Made by a program: the position numbers and the translations under genes. Positions 43,216-55,987 of a stretch of 64,000 nt of DNA are shown here, in pieces; positions within the stretch are counted from its first letter, which is position 1; each line of letters begins with the position of its first letter. Under the pieces are notes generated by a model, which was not told where the DNA came from, did no database searches, and was given only the letters and a program-made list of their open reading frames with translations. The stretch comes from Chelonoidis abingdonii (Eukaryota > Chordata > Testudines > Testudinidae), in assembly GCF_003597395.2 (NCBI RefSeq), contig NC_133771.1, forward strand, positions 133,854,279 to 133,918,278, written 5' to 3'.

Positions 43216-45267
43216 AGGGTGCTGAGGATGCACAGCTCCCAGTACTAGGAATGGAGGGGACAGGGACCTTATGTCCATAGGGAAACAGAGGGGATCTGTG
43301 GAGCTTGGGGACTGAATCCCTCGCTTCTTGCACAGGATTTGGCAACCTACAATGGAAGAATTTGGAGAAAACTACACAAGAGGGAATCTCCAACCTTCCT
43401 GCATGTTTTTCCCCAGAGGAGGGGGTTACTCTCCTGCCTAATTACTTTTTTATAGTTGCTGTATTATTTAATATTAATTAATTACATTAAATTACACAAC
43501 AATGTCTGTACATTAGCTCCAGTCCAGCTCTGGCATATATTAACTTTAAAACATTATCCAGCTTGCCCACCAGGTGACTGTGAAAAATAATATTGTGTGT
43601 GTGTGTGTACACACATACTTTATGATGGGGTGTGGGGAGGCTCCCTCATCCTTGACATCTGTCTCAGTCCCTCTCTCCTCGCTTTTAAAAAAGTGCCTTA
43701 GATCTCCAGTCACCTCCACCCACAATTTACTTTTTCACATTACCACTTTGGGTTCCATATGAATCTTATTTTATCCTGATGGTACAGAGCTCTGCAGGGG
43801 GTGCTGAAAAATGAAATAATTATTATCCTTATTGTAATTAAGATACAAGCTAGCAGCCTGGAAAAGAGTTCAAAAGGCTGACAAACAAGCATGATAAATT
43901 ACATACTTTGCCAGAGTGATTGACAAATGACACTTCAAATGACATTTTTACAAACCTCTTACTATACACATTCCATTTTCTAGAGAGTTCAGTGGCTTTT
44001 AGCATAATGAATTCAGAGTGCAGTATAGACCAAAAAAGATTTTAGATAACTAAACAGAAACCTTAAATGTAATGCTTTGGGACAGAAGGTGATAATCCAT
44101 ATTAACTAGATCCTCCTGTTACAACATTTATATTGTGTTTGGTCCATTTATTTAAGTCCTCTGAGATATACACACTGGTATGACTTCATGGGTGTGAGGG
44201 AATGTGGAAGGTGGAGCAGAGAAACATACCACAATGTAGAGCACTATTCAAGGAGACTGCAGCTGCGGGGGGGGGGGGGGAGGAACCTCAATTTTTTTCT
44301 GACTGCACTTTCTGCAGTATAAAATCACATATGCTGGAGTAGATTTATTAGATCACGTAGCTATTTCCTTTCCTCAGGTTGCCTTTTTATCTACAGTTGC
44401 GGACTATTGGGCCAAACTCCCTCCAAAGTAACTCTATATAAGTTTTTGGAGTTATCCCAAGAATACTTTCAGTGCCTTTCTAGAACCTTTACCACCTGAC
44501 ACCAACATCCTCCCATGGGATGTGGCTTTTTGGTCAGCCAAGCAGCAAGCATAGCCAAGAGTCAACAGTTTCTGCCCAGCAACTGGTAGCTGTCTGTGCA
44601 TCCAAGCTAGGCCCACACACAGGTGAAATGAGATACATCTGAGCATTGTGGAAATGGAAGCTTCCTGCAAGAATTTTTGTCTTCCAAAAGGAGAGCTTAA
44701 ATGGTACATTAAGGGGCAGGTGCTGCCCTGGGAAAGCAAAAAGCATTCAATCAAAACATTTTGGCAGCTCTCTGCATCTCATGGTAGCAAGATTTCAACC
44801 ATATTATTAAGCACCTTTACTTTTTGCAGCTCTAGTTATAAACAGGCTCTGGCAGGGGCTTGCAGACCCAGAAATGAATGGAAAGTGTTGAAACAATCCA
44901 CTAGCTAATCCTACAGCTAGGGCTATATTTAATCCATTTTCCACTCTTCATTCATGGCACCTCACTGTGACTAAAAAAACCCAATAGACAACATGGCTCT
45001 GACCTCATCAGAGAGTCTTCCATGTAAGTGCAGAACTGGGCTCAGATTGCTCAAGTCTTATGCTGCTTCTTCCTCTTCTTCAGTGCTTAGCCGAACGATT
45101 GGCCGTAGCAATTGTTCACCATTTGGTCAGTTTCTGTGCAGCCACAAGGCTTAATAGGCTGTAAGTCCAATGTCAGAACAGATTTAATGCACCCATGTAG
45201 TAGGGGGGTCTGCCTCTGAGCTGCCTCCAAAGCTCGGTTGGTGGAATTTTATCCCAGATGTTACAAG
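43216..45267. other. unassigned DNA with simple repeats
   Basis: It holds a TG tract at about 43594-43608 running into ACACAC and a 14-G homopolymer at 44267-44280. Frames near 44452-44908 lack recognisable domains. Confidence 0.45.
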
Positions 45268-45274
45268 CCACCCA

Positions 45275-45566
45275 AGGTACGTCCACACTACCTGCCGGAT
45301 CGGTGCGTAGTGATCTATCTATCAGGGATAGATTTATCGCGTCTCATCTAGACATGATAAATCAATCCCCGCCACGCTCCCCGTCGACTCCATAACTCCA
45401 CCAGTGCAAGAGGCGGAAGCGGAGTCGATGGGGGAGTTGCGGCCGTTGATCCCACACTGTGAGAATGGGAGGTAAGTCGAAATAAGATACACTGACTTCA
45501 GCTATGCATTCTCATAGCTGAAGTTGCATATCTTACATCAACCCCCCTCCCCAAGTGTAGACCAAC
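45275..45566. mobile_element. MITE-like element (copy 1), GTCTACACT family
   Basis: It runs from GGTACGTCCACACTACC to AAGTGTAGACCAACC. It shares its whole layout with 55988-56285: TTTATCGCGTCTCATCTAGA, CCCCGTCGACTCCATAACT, GGAGGTAAGTCGAAATAAGA, CTGAAGTTGCATATCTTACA. CCACCCA stands on both sides (45268-45274 and 45567-45573), a possible but low-complexity TSD. Short inverted pairs inside include TTCAGCTATG and CATAGCTGAA. Confidence 0.8.
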
Positions 45567-45573
45567 CCACCCA

Positions 45574-46518
45574 GAGAACGGCATTCGCCAGAACATCTTG
45601 CAGCATTCTGGTGACATGTCTGAAAAGCATAGGAAGCCGGCTGCAGACAAAGACCCCAATAGTGTATAGACCAGAGCAACCACAAACATCTGTGTTACAA
45701 ATGAAGTTGTTCCATTTTATGCCCAATATATGATGCTGGCATTTTGTGTGGAAAGCCTCCAGCTTTGCCCAGTCTGAGCGGCACTGGCGGCAGGCTAAAA
45801 TCTCATTAACTTCAATCATGGTTGTATGGGATCAAGTTGACCCGGAACATATTTTTCCATGAAAGAGGCTGATTGACAAAGAAGAAAATAGTTGAATTAA
45901 CAAGAACTGAAGGCTAATAATGTTCAGAACATGGAAATTCGGGATTGTTTTAAAATTAAAACAAGACATAGCAAAGTCAGGTTCACCCTCACACTTCATT
46001 TTTATTGTTATTAAATGGCTCCTCTGCAGTCCAAAACAATGGAAGCAATGTTCACTTCAGATATGCACACGTAGAAGAATGAAGTATGTCCTGTGTTCTT
46101 GATGAATTGTGGTAATTCTTTTCTTCTATTAATTCAACTGTTCTGGGAACTATTTGGAAGAATATAGCTAGCTCCTCACATTTGCCAGGACTAATGAGAG
46201 AAACAGCAATTGGGAACCTGGAAGCAGCTCCGCTGGAATTGCCTGCCTTTGTGGTAGAATGTTGTTACCGTTTCATGAAAGGCTCATAAATATCCAGCAA
46301 CAGAGAAAATGCCACCTCTGAGAAGAAAACAGAAATCTATTTCTTCCTCATCTGTTCTGTAAACAGCAAATCCCATGAAAGTGAATAAACATAGAACAAA
46401 CTGTGCTGTTGAGGCAGCTGGATTAGATGGCATTTGGAAAATATCAGGGGTCTGATTCTCTTCACTAATACTAGTGCAAAGCAGGAATAGCTCTTGTGAT
46501 AAATGAACGGAGCGGGTA
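45574..46518. other. unassigned DNA
   Basis: I see no recognisable gene or repeat here. Confidence 0.4.
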
Positions 46519-47361
46519 GCTCTCTTTTATGGACACCCACCCAGTCAGTTGCCTATAAAATCCCTCTTGGTAGACATTTTCTGTTTGCTTTACCTGTAAA
46601 GGGTTAAAAAGGCCACAGGTAAAAGGAAAGGAGTGGGCACCTGACCAAAAGAGCCAATGGGAAGGCTAGAACTTTTTAAAATTGGGACAAACTTCCCTTG
46701 GTCTCTTTTGTTGTTGTTCTCCGGAGAGAGAAGACAGAGCAGAGATAGGGCTGGGACTATTCTGTAAAACGCTTTTTGTCAGGTATGGAAATCATCAGAT
46801 CATACCTAAATTCTACTCATAAATCAGAAAATGTCTAGAAAGATGTGATTAGGTTTATCTCTTATTGGCTTGTGGACTCCTCTGTGCTACCCCAAATGCT
46901 TTTTGTTTTGCTTGTGACCTTTAAGATGGACCTCTAGGAGGTTATTCTTCATGTTTAATTTTTGTAAGTGGGTTTTTTAAATCTAGCAAAAGCCTAAGTT
47001 CCAGACGTATTTTCTTTGTTTTTGTTTTTAATAAAATTTACCCTTTTTAAGAACAGGATTGAATTTTTGGTGTACTAAGAGGTTTGCGCATGTTGTTTAA
47101 TGAGCTGGGGTCAACAGCTAATTTCCTGTTTTCTTTCTTAGTTCTTCCCCGGATGAGGGGTGAAAGGGCTTGAGGATACTCCACAGGAAAGAATTTTTTT
47201 TGCTTTTGGGTGGTGGCAGCATCTACCCATCCAAGGTCAGAGAGAAGCTGTAACCTTGGGAGTTTAATACAAGCCTTGAGTGGCCAGAATTAATTTTTAG
47301 AATCCTTGCGGACCCCCACCTTCCGCACTCGAAGTGCCAGAGTGGGGAATCAGCCTTGACA
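46519..47361 (+). mobile_element. LTR-retrotransposon-type repeat, non-coding
   Basis: It carries blocks of a repeat I recognise from turtles: TTTACCTGTAAAGGGTTAAA, GGGCACCTGACCAAAAGAGC, GTGATTAGGTTTATCTCTTA, then a TTTTTAATAAAATTTACCC polyadenylation-type signal (47027-47045), GGTGGTGGCAGCATCTACCC and a right end CAGCCTTGACA. GCTCT occurs next to both ends (46519-46523 and 47361-47365), but the ends are not a clean TG…CA, so the boundaries are tentative. It is likely an LTR plus a little internal sequence of an endogenous retrovirus or related element. No protein is encoded. Confidence 0.5.
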
Positions 47362-47528
47362 GCTCTATTGAAGTCAACAGAGACACATGGGTGCCAAATT
47401 GATCTGATATTAACTGCTGGATGCTAACTAATGTGTCCAATTTAAGGGCCAACTCCTGCTCCTTTTTCTCATGTGCAGAGCATCACTGAAGTTAGCAGCT
47501 GTGTCAGACAAACAGGGTTTGTACCCAA
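47362..47528. other. unassigned DNA
   Basis: I see no recognisable gene or repeat here. Confidence 0.3.
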
Positions 47529-47801
47529 GGCCATATTTTCACTGTCCAAAATAGGTGGTGGTGGTTGTTTGTTTTTTTACAGCAGGATAACTAACGTGTG
47601 TTAGCAAAACCTTAGTGGAAACGATTTGCAATTAGCTTTTACAGCAAGGTTAACACTATACCCCTTGCCTACGGTTGACCTCACCTAGCTACATAGAGGT
47701 AAAAATTACAGAACCACTAGGATTTTACAGTGACATAACTAATGCATGTTCATTATTCCACTGTAAAAAACTCCAACTTTTTTGGCAGTGAAGACATGCC
47801 C
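47529..47801. mobile_element. MITE-like element with CAGTGAAGAC ends
   Basis: GGCCATATTTTCACTG (47529-47544) and CAGTGAAGACATGCCC (47786-47801) are inverted repeats (13 of 16). An inner pair, TGGTGGTGG… and TTTTTTGGCAG, is weak. No TSD was seen. Confidence 0.6.
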
Positions 47802-48319
47802 CATGTGTCAAGTCAGCATGGGACTGAGCTGCTCCATTCTTCTGAAGGTCTCACAGCAACCTCACATTCAGAGCAGCAATAAAACAACCAAAAACCGACC
47901 ACAACCCCTGCCTTACCCCACTGCCAAGTAAGTGCAGGTGTGGGGTTAAGCATCTTCTCCTCAGCAACAAATTACTTTCATGAAAAATGAGGCAAACCTG
48001 CAAAAATGACCTACAGTTAAACTTCACCTTGTGGACTGAAATATCTGCTTCTAGTAAATACAAGATACTCATGTTGAATATTTAGTGATTTAACACTGAT
48101 GTGCAGCAGTTGGCATGACACTTTGTTGTAATAAATAACTCCCTAGGCGTAATCCCTGTTGTAGGAGTATCCATGGTTCATTTGACAAAAACAAAAACAA
48201 AAACAAAAGCACATGACCAATATGAGATATGTTATTGTCCTTTGAAAGATGTTAAAATCATTGGGCCACATAAAGACTACAGCATTATCATCCTTCAAAT
48301 CCCTTCGAGGTGTCCCTAG
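47802..48319. repeat. unassigned DNA with an ACAAAA tract
   Basis: A short (ACAAAA)n tract lies at about 48185-48208. Confidence 0.45.
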
Positions 48320-48486
48320 CCTCTGTTTGCCAGAAGCTGGGAATGGGCGACAGGGAATGGATCACTTGATGATTACCTGTTTTGTTCATTCCCTCTGAAG
48401 CACCTGGCACTGGGCACTGTCGGTAGACAGGATACTGGGCTAGATGGACCTTTGGTCTGACTAAATATGGCTGTTCTTATGTTCTT
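48320..48486 (+). repeat. CR1 LINE 3' untranslated end
   Basis: CCAGAAGCTGGGAATGGGCG, then CACCTGGCACTGGGCACTGT, GGATACTGGGCTAGATGGAC and the terminus GTTCTTATGTTCTT give the CR1 3' end in full order on the plus strand. Confidence 0.85.
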
Positions 48487-48539
48487 AAAACTCTTATTTT
48501 CCATGATGCCTACAAAACACCTGACAATGATTAGAGTGC

Positions 48540-48775
48540 TGGTGTGCTGAGACCACTGCCTCTCTTGCTAACCAATATCGTCTCATTGTTACCTTCTACT
48601 GACTCATTGGTCTGTCTGGGTCCATCGTTGTGTACTGTCCTATGCTTAGACTGTAATTTCTCTAGGGCAGGGAGCATCTTTTTGTTTTGTTCGTATAGTA
48701 CCACAATAGATTTCTGGTCCATGACTAGGGCATCTAGGTGCTATGGTAATGCAAATAATAAATAATAGTAAGACT
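48540..48775 (+). repeat. L2-like LINE 3' tail
   Basis: GACTGTAATTTCTCTAGGGC, AGGGAGCATCTTTTTGTTTT, ATAGTACCACAATAGATTTC and GGTGCTATGGTAATGCAAAT, then AATAATAAATAA, match the 3' tail also seen at 54285-54460. The layout (AAGCTCTTTGGGGCAGGG then …AATAAATAATA) resembles L2 tails. Confidence 0.7.
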
Positions 48776-49611
48776 ATTACTATTTCACAACAGTTCCTCC
48801 AGCCAGTCGAGGTGCAAGACTGATGTCCTCCAAAAGGACTAATCCTCTTCAACTGGAAAGATGGTGGCCATGGCACTGGAAAGTGTGGGTCAAGAAACAA
48901 ACCATCAGGTCCCCATCTGCTTGGAAGAGCCAAAAAAAAGTATAAAGTAAACCCAGAGAACTAAACTTAATTATAACTATTAATATTTAGAGAATCCAGA
49001 ATAATCCTCTTAAAATATTTTATTTACTACAAAACTATACCAGAACAGGAAAGTCACCATATTTAAAAATCAGTCACTCTTATCAGAGGGTGAAAAGAAA
49101 AATCCTGTAATGTATAGTTGTGCAATATTAAGTAGACTAATTGTAGCTGTGTACTTTCCCTTTGGCTCCCTATTTGTTGTTATAGCCAAATAAGAGCACA
49201 AGAGGAGCACTTATTTTTCATGGAAGAACAAATGCCAGACTGTCATGTGGCCTTGTGTGTGTGTCTTTCTTGGTTTAAGACATCAGTTGTATGGAACATA
49301 TTATAATGGTATTCAAGGCCCACCCAGCTGTCTTCATATCAATGGCCCCCTGAATTCAACAGGAGCAGGATTGAAACCTAATGACCTGTTTCAGATTGCG
49401 TATACATAGGTGCAATGCCACTGAACTAATGGTGTAAGTAGGATCAGAATTAGTTCCAAAGACTCCAATCATGTGTGCTTGGACAGCCATTCAGGAAGAA
49501 GGGTCTGCCCTTGTGGATCCAATTGCAAGACCAGGACCAAAGTATGTAAAAAATGCTGAATAACAGAGGATCTCTGTGGCATTCAGCAGAACTTGCTGGA
49601 CTGGAAAAATT
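48776..49611. other. unassigned DNA
   Basis: I see no recognisable gene or repeat here. Confidence 0.4.
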
Positions 49612-49950
49612 AAGATTACTTACTTGTAACTGGAGTTCTTTGAGATGGACTCTGCATACTCACACTCATGGCTTATGCCAACTGGGTGCTGCAGGACAGT
49701 GGAATCTTCTAGTAGTAGTGCCCCTTAGGAGCACCTTACACCTCTCCTTCCCTCCTGCCACAGTGCTTGAGCAGGCTCAAGGGACATGGCCATAGAAAGG
49801 GAGTTGGCACCACTGGCCAGGTCCTTCCAACCACTAAAGTGGATTATCAAACTACAGAATCAGGACTCCATAAGGAGCAGGTTAGGAGGGCAGGGAGCAT
49901 GAGTATGCACAGTCCCCATTAAAGAACTCCAGTTACAGGTAAGTAACCTT
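49612..49950. mobile_element. foldback element with 50-bp inverted arms
   Basis: The arms 49612-49661 and 49901-49950 are reverse complements at 43 of 50 positions by hand count. Both contain a run like TGTAACTGGAGTTCTTT and an end like GGTTACTTACCTG. The plus-strand right arm reads ACAGGTAAGT, identical to a strong splice donor. The central 239 bases are unique here. I recall related foldbacks in turtles. Confidence 0.78.
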
Positions 49951-52354
49951 CATTTCTTCTTTGTGTGTCTTCTGCATATTCCCACTCGTGGGATAGTTTG
50001 CCAGTACTGCCTATTATTAAAGTTGGCTGACACATCGTGTTATAAAGATCTTATTTTCAGGTGCTTATAAATTTACAACTTCAACTGTGTGGGCTGACAT
50101 TTTGCATGCTGGATGCCTGCCTAAGGCTGAGGTATTTTTAAGTAAATTTCAGCCAAAACAGTTCAACCATTTCTGAGAACAAGGCTGGGGAAAAATAATT
50201 GATTAGCCTATACTGAAAAATTTTGGTAACCCTTTTATCTGTCCTATGCTGGATTCAGTAAAGTTAGTTCAGGAATGCTCTGTGTCATTGAAGATCCTTG
50301 CACATCAGCGAGATTTATTCTAGGTAATGAAGAAGACCACCCTAACAGTATTTGCTATGTGAGTTAGTTTTAAGTAGCAACAGAACTCTGAAGAAGTTCT
50401 ACCTGCAGAAGCCATTGAATTAGAGCACTCTTCCTAGATAGAAGCACCAACCTTTTGAGCTGTATGGGCAAGCTATGGCTCCTCCAGTAGAGAGGAGATT
50501 GTAGCTGCTTTGTGCCAATGGAATTTCATCCCCTCCTGGAGTTTCCACTGCTAAAACCTTGGTTAATGTCATCTTTGGTAGACCCTGGAGCAAACCTAGC
50601 CCATTGTACACGTCATTATGTATATAACAGGGCTGTCTGTCACTTTTAGGGCCAGGGGTCAACCAGCACTGTTCTAGAGAGAAGCCCAACAGCCAGGTGC
50701 TGGCAATCAGCCAACCCAGCTGGAAAGTATCTAGTCATTAGGTCTGATTCCCAGCTGGAGGATATAAGTGAGGTCCCTAGCTGGAGAGAGAGCTGAGAGT
50801 ACATTCTTCTGTGGCTTCAGCAGAAGGCTGCAAGAGGACAAGCTGGCAGAAGACAAGCCCCTTAAGCTACCAGAGCGCCCACAATTTCTGTCAAGAACAG
50901 GACTGTTGCTTCTTGTTATTGCTCCACGCTTCCTTGTATTTGTGTGTTAAAAAACAAACTGAACCCCAAGGGAAGAGATACAAATGAAATTGGGTGTGGC
51001 CAATTGTTTGTCCTAGGCTGGTGATCAGGTCCAGCAGCCTACAATATACTATTGCACATATAATGTGAGATAACATGGGGACCAATTCTGATACTCTAAA
51101 TCATGATGAATAGCACTTTGTTCCACAAGCAGTCCTGTTGACTTCGGTGAGACTACTTGAGAGAGTGAAGGTGTCAGAATCTAACATACAGTAAGTGTAT
51201 GGCTTAGCTCTGCAAGAAGCAGCTAAAGCTTATATGCAAGAGCACAGAATTAATGGAATCTAGAAACCTTAAAAGAGTCTTGACTTTTGTGTAATTAAAA
51301 CATCAACCTTCTTATACTAAATGAAGGTAAGTGTTGTGCATATAACCAAGGGGTATCATCCACTTTTTAAATTCAATTATCTTGTGGTATTTAAAAAGCT
51401 TACTGTAAAAAGGTGCATCTGTCACATTGCTGAGTTTTATTAATCTGTGTAGGCAGTGTAGAAATCCCATTTTTTTCCCTTGTGGCCCTGTAGGAAAAGG
51501 TCTGAGAAGCAAGTTCAGCTCTATGTAATTGGCCAGCTAAAGACAATTGAGCTGACAAGAGTAAAGGAGTTTTATAAGACTTAATGATCCTTTGTCCTGG
51601 TAAGTTTGGTTGGCTTGGCACCACAGTCCATATAAAAGGGTAAAGTTTTCTCAGCATCACACAATTCAGATAAACATAGGCCACAGTCTTAGATGTTCCC
51701 CATTTTTAAACAGATTGAGATGATGAATGATTCGAACACCAGTTTATTATTTATTATTCAAAACAACGTCCAACATCAGAATTTTCAAAGATTAGGGCAA
51801 ACATAGCTAGAGATTGTAAAAATAAATAAATAAATAAAATAAAACCCCAAAAGCTTTCTCCCAGAACTAATTTTCTACTTCAATACTTTTCAAATGTTCT
51901 ATTTCTAGAAATGGGGCACACCCCTACTGTCACAATAAAACTAAACATAAGTAAATTACCAACTAAAATATCAAGTTAGCTCTGTGAAGACAAAGCCTTT
52001 AAAATAAAAGTCTTTTCACCCTTCCCTAACAACTTAACAGAATGGGTACAACGGATAACAGAATGCAATAAAATGGATGTAAATCAGATTGTCTCAGTAA
52101 TGAGGACCAAATTCTGGTATACCCAAGTTACTTCCAGTAACCTCATGGGAGTTGCACAGATATAAACAAGGGACCAACATGACTCCTAATGTCATTTCAT
52201 TAAGAATGAGGAACTTTCCTTTAAAAAAAAAAAAAGGAGCATTTCAAGTCTTTAGTTATAGGCAGAAATTTTAGCTTTAAACCTGGATCACTTTCTATTT
52301 TAACTGCGTCACCAATCTACAGATAAGAGACTCCAATAGAGCCAAGCACTGCAG
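49951..52354. other. unassigned DNA with small palindromes
   Basis: An (AAAT)n tract lies at about 51820-51840 and an A-run near 52223-52235. CAAGCAGTC/GACTACTTG near 51127-51158 is a remnant of a palindromic amniote repeat. No gene was recognised. Confidence 0.45.
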
Positions 52355-52378
52355 CACATGCTTACCTTTAAGCATGTG
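52355..52378. repeat. perfect 10-bp hairpin in an ancient palindromic repeat
   Basis: CACATGCTTA (52355-52364) and TAAGCATGTG (52369-52378) pair exactly around CCTT. The flanking AGTAGCCCCACTGACAT is typical of the repeat family. Confidence 0.75.
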
Positions 52379-53439
52379 AGTAGCCCCACTGACATAAATC
52401 CTTAAGCCTTTGCTGTACTAAGGCCTGAATGAGTACAATTGTACCACACTGTATCTTGTCCTTATTTTTCCAATGTAAGTGACATTATTTCTGCAACTGT
52501 AATTTAAAAAGGAATATTTTGCGGCTTGCACAGTTGCCAATCTTCTTTCTCTCAGCAAGCTGTTATTTCCAGAGCACCAAGGCCAGCGTTCCACAGGCTG
52601 GCAAGCATCAAGGTAGAAACAACTGGAGTTTGCCATCCAAGGTGGCTGTGGTGAGCTGTAGTTCAAAAAGAAAAGAACACATGGTTTCAATGGAGTTCTT
52701 TTCAGTGAGTGAAGTTTGCTTAGATGAGCACTGACATGAATTAAATAAATTTTGGATGCATTTAAGCTACTCTAATATCTAGAGGTCCAGAATTCATTTT
52801 TAAAACAGTTTGATACAAGTTTTATCAATCCAAGCTAGTCTGAAAATTCCAGTTTTATTTGGATTTTTCCCCAGTTGGCTATTTTCAAGTTTGATGCAAA
52901 ATCAGTTACCACATGAACAGTTGGAAAACCAAATTATGTATATAAACCATACAGAAAATCAAACAGGTACGGGGTGTGGGTGAATGAAAAAGCTGTAGCA
53001 AATAACAAAGGAAAGCATTCATTATTAGTAAAGGTACATATGAACAAATATGTTTTGCACATGAACTAATTTTCACTGATGTTAAATACAGTATAAGGAT
53101 TTCCTCTGAGTGAAAGAACACTGCAAAAGGAACAAACTTCTGTAAAAAAAAAAAAAAAAAAAAAAGATACTTTAAAGATGTGTATTTCAGAACTCTATAT
53201 TGTATTTATTCCTCACCATCATCCTCTCCTTGGTAATAAAACCAGAGTACACAGCACATTCTACAATTGTATAAACAGAACCTTGAAGTGCAGCTGTGGT
53301 CAGAAAAGTGATATACAAATGGCACCTGGTATTCAAGAGATCTACACCATGTGTGTATCCAGAGTCAGATCTGCTCATTTGAATGACAAACATCTAATAG
53401 CCTGTAATCCACATTGTAGCTTGTGCTCTAAGCAATCCA
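52379..53439. repeat. unassigned DNA with a 22-A run
   Basis: A homopolymer of 22 A lies at 53144-53165. No parent retroelement was recognised next to it. Confidence 0.5.
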
Positions 53440-54470
53440 TCAAGATTGCTCTCACCAAGGTCACTATTGTCTCACGGTTGGACAAATGACATAGCTCAAG
53501 GCTCTGACTTTGGTTGTCTTCTCTTCTCCCTGTCCTTCAGCATCCTTTTCCACTATCATGATTTCAACCACCACCTCTATGCAAAGACTCCCTTATCTAT
53601 TCTACATCCCTGCCTTTTTCTGTTCGTTTCCTCATCTGTGACCTAGTCTCTATTGCATCACCGTGAAATGTCAAACTAAACATGGCGAACATAAAGTGTC
53701 TTCTGGAAATCCTCACTTCTCTCTTCCTCTTCAATCACCATCAATAATTTCACTATTTTTGTCATCCAAGTTCACATCTTTGTTGTCATTTGACCTCAAT
53801 CTATCCTTTTCTTTCTATAGTGTCTATTGCTAACTCTTGCTATGTCTTCCTTTATAACATGGCCAAAATCTGCCCTTGTCTCCATGCCTACTGCCCTAAT
53901 CTGTCATCTTCACTGCTGCAACCTCAAAACACACCACACCATTTAAATCTATGCAGCATGCTGCTTCTAAAATCATATTTTTTACCTGCCACTCCAGCAG
54001 TGTCATCCCCTTCTGAAAGTCTCCATTGGTTCCCTCTCTACTTCTGTATCTGAATATTGGAACGATGACAAGTATATAAAATATCTACTCGTTCTAGCCC
54101 TCCTCCTCCCACATATCCTTTTACCCTCCCATGTTGTCATATGTTGAATATAAATTGTAAAATCCTCAGGGCGGAGACCTCATTTTTTTTTTGATATACA
54201 TAATGCATACCACTGCCTATGGCATTGACCAATATGTCTTACTGTTCTCCACCTGTCTGTAGCCATCTGTTATTTCTTGTCCTATACTTTGATTATAAGC
54301 TCTTTGGGGAAGGGAGTATCTTTTTGTTCTGCGTTTGTCTAGTGCCTAGCACCACGGTATTCTGCTCCTTATGTCCCATAACTGTGGCTCCTAGGTACTA
54401 TGGTAATGAATGTGATAATAGTATGGTGCTATACGATGTAGGACAATAATACAATATGCTTTTATTATAA
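53440..54470 (+). pseudogene. L2-like LINE: reverse transcriptase C-terminus plus 3' tail
   Basis: Between about 53760 and 54053 the plus strand keeps traces of the last part of an L2-type reverse transcriptase: SIANSCYVFLYNMAKICPCL, then LNLCSMLLLKS and SSPSESLHWFPL. L2 elements end with a pattern like …FHLRNIARIRP…LQ.IQNSAA…SLHWLPV, so the match is by order and the LHWxPL signature. A tail follows (54285-54460: AAGCTCTTTGGGGAAGGGAG, CTAGTGCCTAGCACCACGG, CTCCTAGGTACTATGGTAAT). Many stops and frameshifts are present and the catalytic palm motif is absent. It is an ancient, dead copy, more diverged than the CR1s around it. Confidence 0.65.
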
Positions 54471-55987
54471 TTTATTCTTGTCAGCATTGCAGAACCAAGT
54501 CAGCTCCCAGACTGTGAGATAGAATTAAGGTAAACATTCAGTAGAATAGAATCTAACTGAAGAATTCTTATTGCTGGCGATGATGCATGAACCAGAAAGA
54601 ATCCAGTTTCACTTTCAAGACCAGCAGCTAGACAATTTCAAACTAACTGAACTTGATACTGAATTATTCAAAGACAATAAACAAGAAACATCATAATACA
54701 GTTTTAGAATTTTTTTGCAGGGTATACCTAAACTGGAAGGATTGATCAGTTTCAAAGAATTGATACTCTTCCTATAAACCTCCTCTACTTTCATTGACAA
54801 AAACCACACAGCTTTTGAGATTAAAAAGATTTTGAAATTCCAACAGTTTCTTTCAATCAATACTGACGTTTACTTATGCAGCAAAATGGCTTATTTGCAA
54901 AAACAGGACTGAAAAAAAGTCCTATAGGTTGAGCCTGCCATCCAACTAAGCTGTTTTCCAGTTTTACATTCCATTGCTGACGGATATGACAAGCCAGTGA
55001 TGGAGAATTTCATGCCAGCATGTGAACGATCTTAAAAGAATTAGAGACTAGTTCTCAAAAATCCCCAGTGAGGCTAAATTTTATGCAGCTTAGATGAAAA
55101 AAAGTATTGCTTGGTTTAAGTTTCTGCAGGCATTTCCATATGTCAACAAGAAAATTATTTTTCCATGTGTGCACTCCCCTTTCCACCCCTCCTCACCTCC
55201 CACACCATGTAATCCTTATAGTTTCATAAACAATGACTAAAAATGCAACACTATTTACTACAGAGCTACCAAGTTTGAGCCAGCATCTGAAAGAAGATTT
55301 GTACGGGGATGGAAAAAGAATGTACAGGGTTGGAGCGAGATAAGGACTCTGTATTCATGAGTTATGTTTGAGTGAAATCTGGTTAATTTTCATAAGAGAA
55401 TTAATTTAGATAAACTACCGCAAAACTGGCATTTAAATGGCATTTCCACTCAGCTGGTGTACATTAGCACAACTGGTAGGCAGGGACTGGCTGGCACAAG
55501 AACTGGAAAGGGGATCTGGAGACACTGCTCACTGGTTTGAATCCAATCCTCCTTCCTACATGACTTGACATCTCCTCATTCCATGCTCTACTCTTTTCAT
55601 CACTCATCAAAAATTCACATCCTAACCCATTTTGCCTCTTCCCCCATACCTCTAACAACACTGTCTCTTTTCTTTACTGCTACCATTCCCAAGTCCTTGA
55701 TGGTTCTGCCTTCTCCTTAGTGGTCCCTTGGTTTCTCAACTTACTTACACTGGCTGTAGATTAAAAAAGGCTTCCCCCAACTTCTGCTACTCCCCTGGGT
55801 GGACAGTTGCCTCTTCATATGTGCTGCCACCACTTGTTTTAGGAGGTGCAGTAGGAAGACAGTTTAGGTCCACAGGAAGCTTTAAAAGAAGTCAGTGGCT
55901 GCCAAAAGAGCTTCCTGCAGAGAAGATAGTGTTCGGCATCCTTGCCTGATGCCTGATGATCCTCTGCTTTCCCTTTTGACACTTCCA
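54471..55987. other. unassigned DNA
   Basis: Nothing identifiable. The CT-rich block at 55540-55700 might be LINE-derived but I cannot place it. Confidence 0.4.

Noticed and set aside
44267..44280. G-quadruplex at the 14-G run
   Set aside because: A single homopolymer, prone to sequencing slippage, without separate G-tracts nearby.
46519..47365. Complete endogenous retrovirus with genes
   Set aside because: Only a non-coding LTR-type block is present. No gag, pol or env sequence was seen on either strand nearby.
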